A DNA stretch of 64,000 nucleotides from Microbacterium sp. Marseille-Q6965 (GTDB taxonomy: Bacteria > Actinomycetota > Actinomycetes > Actinomycetales > Microbacteriaceae): the NCBI RefSeq assembly GCF_946151065.1, contig NZ_CAMGZA010000002.1:476669-540668 (forward strand), written 5' to 3'. Position 1 is the stretch's first letter; the number at the start of each line of letters is the position of its first letter. The position numbers and the translations under genes are program-made. The notes beneath the pieces are model-generated. The model searched no databases. It saw only the letters and a program-made list of their open reading frames with translations, and was not told the origin of the DNA. Shown here piece after piece: positions 59,008 to 64,000 of the stretch.

Positions 59008-59718
59008 GTGATCTACTGGTTCCTCAAGTACCTCGTCATCGGGCCGATCGTGAAGGCGGTCTTCCGCCCGTGGATCGTCGGCAAGGAGAACATCCCCGCC
59101 GAGGGCGCCGCGATCCTCGCGAGCAACCACCTGTCGGTGATGGACTCGATCTTCCTCCCCCTGCTCATCGACCGTCCCATGTCGTTCCTCGCCAAGTCCG
59201 AGTACTTCACGGGTCGCGGGCTCAAGGGGTGGGCGACCAAGTGGTTCATGAAGGGCACCGGGCAGATCCCGATCGACCGCTCGGGCGGTCAGGCCTCGGA
59301 GGCCGCCCTCAACACCGGGCTCGGCGTCATCGCGCGCGGAGGGCTGCTGGGCCTGTATCCGGAGGGGACCCGCAGCCCCGACGGCGTGCTCTACCGCGGC
59401 CGCACGGGTGTGGCGCGCATGGCCCTCGAGGCCAAGGTGCCCGTGATCCCGGTCATCATGGTCGACACCGAGAAGATGCTGCCGATCGGCTCCACCCTGC
59501 CGCGCGTGGTGCGCGTGGGCGTCGTGATCGGGGAGCCGCTGGACTTCTCTCGCTACGCCGGGATGGAGAACGACCGCTTCGTGCTGCGCTCGGTCACCGA
59601 CGAGATCATGGTCGCCCTCCAGCGCCTGGGCCAGCAGCGTTACCGTGACGAGTACGCGTCCTCGGCGAAGGAGCGGATCGCGAGGGAGCGCCGCGAGCGC
59701 TCCGCCGTCGCGTCCTGA
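59008..59718 (+). CDS. 1-acyl-sn-glycerol-3-phosphate acyltransferase (PlsC-like)
   Basis: 236 residues. Membrane-proximal N-terminus (IYWFLKYLVIGPIVKAVFRPW), catalytic motif NHLSVMDSIFLPL (HxxxxD), second motif YPEGTRSPDG and third PVIPVIMVDTEKM. Acylates lysophosphatidic acid in phospholipid synthesis. GTG 59008 follows GGAAGGCAGGAG; the protein in this frame has no credible longer start because upstream codons belong to the promoter. Divergent from fadD. Confidence 0.93.
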   Translation: MIYWFLKYLVIGPIVKAVFRPWIVGKENIPAEGAAILASNHLSVMDSIFLPLLIDRPMSFLAKSEYFTGRGLKGWATKWFMKGTGQIPIDRSGGQASEAALNTGLGVIARGGLLGLYPEGTRSPDGVLYRGRTGVARMALEAKVPVIPVIMVDTEKMLPIGSTLPRVVRVGVVIGEPLDFSRYAGMENDRFVLRSVTDEIMVALQRLGQQRYRDEYASSAKERIARERRERSAVAS

Positions 59719-59753
59719 TCCCGCCCGCGTCCGGGACGGTTCCGCGCGCGCAT

Positions 59754-59759
59754 TAGGAT
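59754..59759 (+). promoter_or_regulatory. -10 box for leaderless aroG transcript
   Basis: TAGGAT followed by exactly 6 bp and the ATG of the DAHP synthase gene. Confidence 0.5.
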
Positions 59760-59765
59760 CGAATC

Positions 59766-61100
59766 ATGTCCGATCCGCACCACCTCGATGCCTGGCGTTC
59801 GCTTCCGATCAAGCAGCAGCCGGCGTATCCGGACCGCGCGGCGGTCGCCGAGGTGACGGCCGAGCTGGCGGCGCTCCCGCCGCTCGTTTTCGCGGGTGAG
59901 GTGGACAGCCTCAAGGCCAGCCTGGCGGAGGCAGCTGCCGGCCGCGCGTTCCTGCTGCAGGGCGGCGACTGCGCCGAGACGTTCGCCGGCGCCACGGCCG
60001 ACAAGATCCGCAACCGCGTCAAGACGGTGCTGCAGATGGCCGTCGTGCTCACGTACGGCGCCTCCATGCCCGTCGTGAAGATGGGCAGGATGGCGGGCCA
60101 GTTCGCCAAGCCCCGCTCCAGCGACACCGAGACGCGCGGCGACATCACGCTCCCGGCGTTCCGTGGCGAGATCGTCAACGGCTACGACTTCACGGCGGCG
60201 TCGCGCGAGGCCGACCCGCGGCGGCTGCTGCAGGCGTACCACACGTCCGCCTCGACCCTGAATCTCATCCGCGCGTTCACGAAGGGCGGCTTCGCCGACC
60301 TGCGCGAGGTGCACTCGTGGAACCGGGGTTTCGCGCAGAACCCCGCGAATCAGCGCTACGAGCGTCTGGCGACCGAGATCGACCGTGCCATCAAGTTCAT
60401 GGCGGCCGCCGGCGCCGACTTCGATGCGCTCAAGACGGTCGACTTCTACACGGGCCACGAGGGCCTGCTCATGGACTACGAGCGCCCCCTGACCCGCATC
60501 GACTCCCGCACGAGCACGCCGTACAACACGTCCGCGCACTTCCTGTGGATCGGGGAGCGCACGCGTGAACTCGACGGCGCGCACGTGGATTACTTCTCGC
60601 GCATCCGCAACCCCATCGGGGTGAAGCTGGGGCCGTCGACCACGCCGGAGACCGCGCTCGCGCTGATCGACAAGCTCGACCCCGAGCGCGAGCCGGGCCG
60701 CCTGACGTTCATCACGCGCATGGGCGCCGGGAAGATCCGCGACGCGCTGCCCCCGCTGCTCGAGGCCGTGAAGAACTCCGGTGCGCAGCCGCTGTGGGTG
60801 ACCGATCCGATGCACGGAAACGGCATCACGACGGCCACCGGCTACAAGACCCGCCGTTTCGACGACGTGGTCGACGAGGTGCGCGGCTTCTTCGAGGCCC
60901 ACCGCGCCGTCGGCACGTTCCCGGGCGGCCTGCACGTCGAGCTCACGGGCGACGACGTCACGGAGTGCCTGGGCGGGTCCGAGCACATCGACGAGGAGAC
61001 CCTCGCCACGCGCTACGAGTCGCTGTGCGACCCGCGTCTGAACCACATGCAGTCGCTCGAGCTGGCCTTCCTCGTGGCCGAGGAGCTCGAGCGCCTCTGA
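59766..61100 (+). CDS. aroG: 3-deoxy-7-phosphoheptulonate synthase, class II
   Basis: 444 residues, plant-like (type II) DAHP synthase: FLLQGGDCAETF, KMGRMAGQFAKPRSS, TLNLIRAFTKGGFADL, SHxxx-type DFYTGHEGLLMDYE, DYFSRIRNPIGVKLGPS and WVTDPMHGN with metal/phosphate-binding residues. First step of aromatic amino-acid synthesis from PEP and erythrose-4-phosphate. Next to a PASTA kinase gene, as aroG lies near pknL in mycobacteria. Confidence 0.97.
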   Translation: MSDPHHLDAWRSLPIKQQPAYPDRAAVAEVTAELAALPPLVFAGEVDSLKASLAEAAAGRAFLLQGGDCAETFAGATADKIRNRVKTVLQMAVVLTYGASMPVVKMGRMAGQFAKPRSSDTETRGDITLPAFRGEIVNGYDFTAASREADPRRLLQAYHTSASTLNLIRAFTKGGFADLREVHSWNRGFAQNPANQRYERLATEIDRAIKFMAAAGADFDALKTVDFYTGHEGLLMDYERPLTRIDSRTSTPYNTSAHFLWIGERTRELDGAHVDYFSRIRNPIGVKLGPSTTPETALALIDKLDPEREPGRLTFITRMGAGKIRDALPPLLEAVKNSGAQPLWVTDPMHGNGITTATGYKTRRFDDVVDEVRGFFEAHRAVGTFPGGLHVELTGDDVTECLGGSEHIDEETLATRYESLCDPRLNHMQSLELAFLVAEELERL

Positions 61101-61107
61101 TCCCCGG

Positions 61108-61140
61108 TCGTCGCCCTGCGCCCGTGGTGGGGCGACGACT
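61108..61140. terminator. Bidirectional terminator between aroG and the kinase gene
   Basis: Perfect 10-bp arms (GTCGTCGCCC / GGGCGACGAC) with a 13-nt loop between convergent genes; it just touches the kinase stop codon. Confidence 0.6.
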
Positions 61141-63098
61141 CAGATCGGCGAGCTCGTCTCGATGAGGATCTGGACCGTCGTGCCGCGCTGACGCCGATCC
61201 CCGGCCGAGGGATCGGTGCCGGTGACGTTGGTCCACGCGTCCGGGAACGTGTTCCACAGGGGGTTGTAGCTCACCTCGAAGCCGTGGTCGCGCAGGGTGC
61301 TCGCGGCCTCGTCGCGGGTCATGCCCTCGACGTCCGGCACCTCGAACAGCTCGGGGCCGAGCGACTCGATGAGGGTGACGGTCTCGTCACGCGCCCAGAC
61401 ACCGTCCTTCGGGACGATGCCGATGACGCGCCCGGCCTCGACGTCGTTGCTGTGCTGCTGCTGCCGCTCGCCGGCCACCTGCAGGCCCGCGTCCGTGAGC
61501 GTCCCGGTTGCCGCGTCGACGGTGAGGCCCGCCACGTCGGGCACCGGGCCGAGCGAGACGGACAGGATGGCGCCGTCGCCCTCGTGGGCCGCGCAGCCGT
61601 CGATGCAGTCGACGATCTCCTCGGAGCCGCGGGGCTGGATCCGCACGTTCGTGACCATGCCGGGCGCGGGGTCGAGGAAGTACTCGCGCACCTCGACGAC
61701 CGGGACCCCGATCGCCTCGAGCTGCGCGGTCGCGTCGGCCTGCGGCGTGTCGGTGAGCTTCGGGACGGCGACCTCGGCCGGGCCCACCGAGACGTCGAGC
61801 GTGACGACCGTCTCCTGGTCCACGCGCGCGCCCGCGCCCGGGTCGGACGCCATCACCTCTCCCGGCGCCACATCCACGCTGTTGACGTCGCGCCGCTCGG
61901 CGACGAGGTTGTGCTCCTCCAGGAGCCCCGCGGCCTCGTCATAGGTCAGCCCCTGCACGCGCGGGATCGCCACCTGGGAGCCGGGGCCCGACCCCCACCA
62001 CCAGCCGACGCCTCCGGCCACCGCGGCCAGCAGCAGCACCAGCGCGAGCAGCACGCCGCCCCGGCGGCTGCGCCGGGCGCTCACGCGCCGCAGGCGGGCC
62101 GAGTTGTCGTCGGCGGCGGCCACCGGGCCCGTGCCGGCAGGGACGTCGTCGGTGAGGGCCGTCGTCGCGGCGAAGGGCAACACCTTGGTCGCCTCGGCCT
62201 CCGAGCGATCGACCTCGGGCAGGGCACGCGTGCGTGAGGCGAGCGGCGCGATCCCGAGCTCGCGCTCGATCTCGCGCAGCCGCTCGAGCATCTCTTGTGC
62301 GTCGGCGGGTCGCTCGTCCGGCGACTTCTCGGTGGCCCAGAGCACCAGCTCGTCGAGCTGTTCGGGCACGCCGGGGTTCTTCACGCTCGGGCGCGGCACC
62401 GAGTCGGTGGCGTGCTGGTACGCGATCTGCATCGGCTGCTCGCCCTTGTACGGCTGCTCGCCGGCGAGCATCTCGTAGAGCATGATGCCCAGGGAGTAGA
62501 TATCGCTGCGGGCGTCGGCCGTGCCGCGCGTGACGAGCTCGGGAGCGAGGTACGCGATCGTGCCGAGCAGCTGGGCGCCCGTGGCGGTGTTGGCGCTGGT
62601 GGCGCGCGCGAGACCGAAGTCTCCGATCTTGATGCGGCCGTCCTCGGCCAGCAGCACGTTCTCCGGCTTCACGTCGCGGTGGATCAGCCCGGCGCGGTGC
62701 GCGGCGGCGAGTCCGGAGAGCACGGCGTCCATGACGGTGATCGTCTGCGTCACGGTGAGGCGCTTCTGCTCCTTGAGCAGCTCGCGCAGCGTGATGCCCG
62801 GCAGGTACTCCATGACGAGGTAGGCGAGCTCGCCGTCCTGGCCCTGGTCGAACACGTTCACGACATGGGGGTCGGCCAGGCGCGCCGCCGAGCGTGCCTC
62901 CTGGATGAAGCGGCTCTGGAAGACGCTGTCGTCGCTGAGATGCGCGTGCATCACCTTGAGGGCCACGCGACGCTCGAGGCGCAGGTCGGTGGCGACGTAG
63001 ACCGTCGCCATACCGCCGCGGGCGATCCGCGCCCGGACGCGGTATCGACCGTCGACAAGCCGCCCGATGAGGGGGTCGACCTGCTGGCTCGTGCTCAC
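61140..63098 (-). CDS. PASTA-domain Ser/Thr protein kinase, PknL-like
   Basis: 652 residues. Kinase domain about 12-275: glycine loop ARGGMATVYVA, Lys48, HRDVKPEN with Asp142, DFG at 160-162, PELVTRGTADARSDIYSLG. Juxtamembrane linker, one membrane helix near 348-368 (GVLLALVLLLAAVAGGVGWWW), then four PASTA repeats outside, which bind muropeptides. The third holds Cys in IVDCIDGCAAHEGDG, an unusual insert that could form a disulfide. Synteny with aroG suggests PknL, which regulates growth and septation in relatives. The GarA-like protein is a plausible substrate. Confidence 0.93.
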   Translation of the reverse strand: MSTSQQVDPLIGRLVDGRYRVRARIARGGMATVYVATDLRLERRVALKVMHAHLSDDSVFQSRFIQEARSAARLADPHVVNVFDQGQDGELAYLVMEYLPGITLRELLKEQKRLTVTQTITVMDAVLSGLAAAHRAGLIHRDVKPENVLLAEDGRIKIGDFGLARATSANTATGAQLLGTIAYLAPELVTRGTADARSDIYSLGIMLYEMLAGEQPYKGEQPMQIAYQHATDSVPRPSVKNPGVPEQLDELVLWATEKSPDERPADAQEMLERLREIERELGIAPLASRTRALPEVDRSEAEATKVLPFAATTALTDDVPAGTGPVAAADDNSARLRRVSARRSRRGGVLLALVLLLAAVAGGVGWWWGSGPGSQVAIPRVQGLTYDEAAGLLEEHNLVAERRDVNSVDVAPGEVMASDPGAGARVDQETVVTLDVSVGPAEVAVPKLTDTPQADATAQLEAIGVPVVEVREYFLDPAPGMVTNVRIQPRGSEEIVDCIDGCAAHEGDGAILSVSLGPVPDVAGLTVDAATGTLTDAGLQVAGERQQQHSNDVEAGRVIGIVPKDGVWARDETVTLIESLGPELFEVPDVEGMTRDEAASTLRDHGFEVSYNPLWNTFPDAWTNVTGTDPSAGDRRQRGTTVQILIETSSPI

Positions 63099-63169
63099 GG
63101 GAGAAGTCTACGGAAGGGGGCCTGGCAACCCGTCCAGCGGCGCACCCGGTCCGCCCACGGCATCGTTGC

Positions 63170-63949
63170 TCAGCCCAGCGACGCGAGCCAGGTGTAGGAC
63201 TGCTGCTCCCACTGGCCGTAACGCTCGGGGAACGCGGAGACCTGCACGGCCTGAGCCGCGTCGCCGAACGACATGGCCTCCCAGCCGGGGATGTCGTAGA
63301 GCCCGCGCGGGACGCCACCGTTCGGGGCGCCGCGGCCGCCGAAGAAGGCCCTCGTCGCGCGCACGGGGTCCAGCACCTGCTCGGGCGTGCCCCAGCCCTG
63401 GCTCGGCCGCTGCTGGAACAGGCCGAGCGAATCGCGGTCGCCGTGGTCGACGTTGCGCAGGCCCGACTCGACCATCGCGGTGGCCAGCGCGGTCGCGATC
63501 GCGCGGTCCGACGCGCCCATCTCGCGACCGACGCGGATGATGAGGCGCGCGTACTCGGTCTGCTCCGCATCGAGCGTCGCCGATCGCTGGGCCTGGGCCG
63601 CCACGGGCTGCGGCATGCTCAGCCGCAGCTTCTGGCCCGGGTAGATGATCGCGCCGTCCGACAGTCCGTTCGCGCGCAGCAGGGTGGACACGTCGATGCC
63701 GTGCTGCTGCGCGATGGCCCACAGCGTCTGACCGGCCTCCACGACGTGCACCTCGGGCGCGACGGAAGCGGGCGCGACGGCGGTGGCGGCCGACGCGGCG
63801 GCCGGGGCGGGCGGAAAGGAGTCCGCGGGGGACCGCCGGCGCCCGCGGGGCCGCCGCCGGGGAGCACGAAGAGGGTGTCGAAGTGCTGGAAGTTCCAGAT
63901 GAACTCCAGCAGGATCACCAGTCCGGCCACCCCACGGATGTGCGGCCAC
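63170..63949 (-). CDS. LysM plus lytic-transglycosylase-like protein, N-terminus replaced
   Basis: The last ~220 residues are genuine: a LysM domain (HVVEAGQTLWAIAQQHGIDVSTLLRANGLSDGAIIYPGQKLRL), a linker, and a lysozyme-like region (YARLIIRVGREMGASDRAIATALATAMVESGLRNVDHGDRDSLGLFQQRPSQGWG; catalytic-type Glu in MVESGL) as in phage or resuscitation-type cell-wall hydrolases. The first ~40 codons, from the GTG at 63949, read the wrong frame of an ABC permease and contain no signal peptide. The native 5' end has been lost near 63826-63842. Probably non-functional unless this is an assembly error. Confidence 0.8.
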   Translation of the reverse strand: MAAHPWGGRTGDPAGVHLELPALRHPLRAPRRRPRGRRRSPADSFPPAPAAASAATAVAPASVAPEVHVVEAGQTLWAIAQQHGIDVSTLLRANGLSDGAIIYPGQKLRLSMPQPVAAQAQRSATLDAEQTEYARLIIRVGREMGASDRAIATALATAMVESGLRNVDHGDRDSLGLFQQRPSQGWGTPEQVLDPVRATRAFFGGRGAPNGGVPRGLYDIPGWEAMSFGDAAQAVQVSAFPERYGQWEQQSYTWLASLG

Positions 63950-64000
63950 GTCACCGTGAAGAAGCGGCGGATGGCACCGGCGCCGTCGATCGCCGCCGCC
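63838..64000 (-). pseudogene. ABC sugar transporter permease fragment (MalF-like)
   Basis: In the frame starting A-A-A-I-D at 63999 the sequence reads IDGAGAIRRFFTVTWPHIRGVAGLVILLEFIWNFQHFDTLFVLPGGGPAG. This contains the EAA-loop pattern of sugar permeases (AAxIDGAGAxRxFxxVTxP) followed by a membrane helix and the FDxxFVLxGGGPAG block. After GGGPAG the family sequence stops and LysM-gene DNA begins in another frame. The 5' part of the permease should lie beyond the right edge. Confidence 0.75.

Overview
The window is a chromosomal segment of a very high-GC, motile Gram-positive actinobacterium. It most resembles Microbacterium or a close relative in Microbacteriaceae; this is inferred from gene content, order and protein style, since there is no rRNA here to confirm it. 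Supporting signs are near-saturated GC at third codon positions, many GTG starts, 4-bp ATGA/GTGA coupled overlaps, TANNNT -10 boxes set so close to start codons that the transcripts should be leaderless, a garA-ftsR-merR block, an aroG/PknL-type kinase pair, and a flagellum with no P- or L-ring genes.

Positions 1-22458 form an almost complete flagellar locus. Leftward come fliC, fliD, fliS and a small coiled-coil gene, then a hook/basal-body operon (flgB flgC fliE fliF fliG fliH fliI fliJ, an NlpC/P60 hydrolase, fliK flgD flgE), then flbD motA motB, then fliM fliN fliO fliP fliQ and the start of fliR. The sigma-28 gene sits between fliC and a divergent rightward operon flgN flgK flgL fliW. 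Five candidate sigma-28 promoters share one rigid 28-nt architecture ([C/G]T[A/T]A-N16-[G/C]CCGA[T/C]AG), ahead of fliC, flgB, flbD, fliM and flgN. Basal body, motor, export gate and filament therefore all appear to be driven by the same sigma factor. fliK carries an apparent frameshift. No fliL, flgM, csrA or chemotaxis gene is seen here; flhA/flhB may lie beyond the left edge.

Positions 22425-32395 are an accessory region of membrane transport and redox genes: an MmpL-type transporter with a divergent MarR regulator; an operon of an acidic protein, a CYP152-type P450 peroxygenase, a zinc alcohol dehydrogenase and a small DUF protein; a FAD/Rieske oxidoreductase; a flavin reductase with a leaderless micro-ORF; a tRNA-Met-like element; a PPOX-type flavoprotein; and a Rossmann protein.

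Positions 32427-46236 hold aminopeptidase N, a large secreted subtilase, a LOG-family protein, a sugar transporter, the ftsE-ftsX division pair (FtsE with a long Pro/Ala tail), smpB, a short prepilin peptidase, a YihY/BrkB membrane protein, a small acidic protein and a CYTH protein.

Positions 46299-63098 are core metabolism and regulation: lipoamide dehydrogenase, a CopC-like protein, garA-ftsR-merR, an orphan ParA, pyruvate carboxylase, a MinD-like ATPase with a long acidic N-terminus, peptide deformylase, long-chain acyl-CoA synthetase, a PlsC acyltransferase, class II DAHP synthase and a PASTA Ser/Thr kinase. At the right edge (63170-64000) a LysM/lytic-transglycosylase-like gene that has lost its N-terminus is joined to the middle of an ABC sugar permease gene, which points to a rearrangement or an assembly junction near 63826-63842. 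No stretch longer than about 250 bases lacks a gene or a described element. No IS element, integrase, CRISPR array or rRNA was found.
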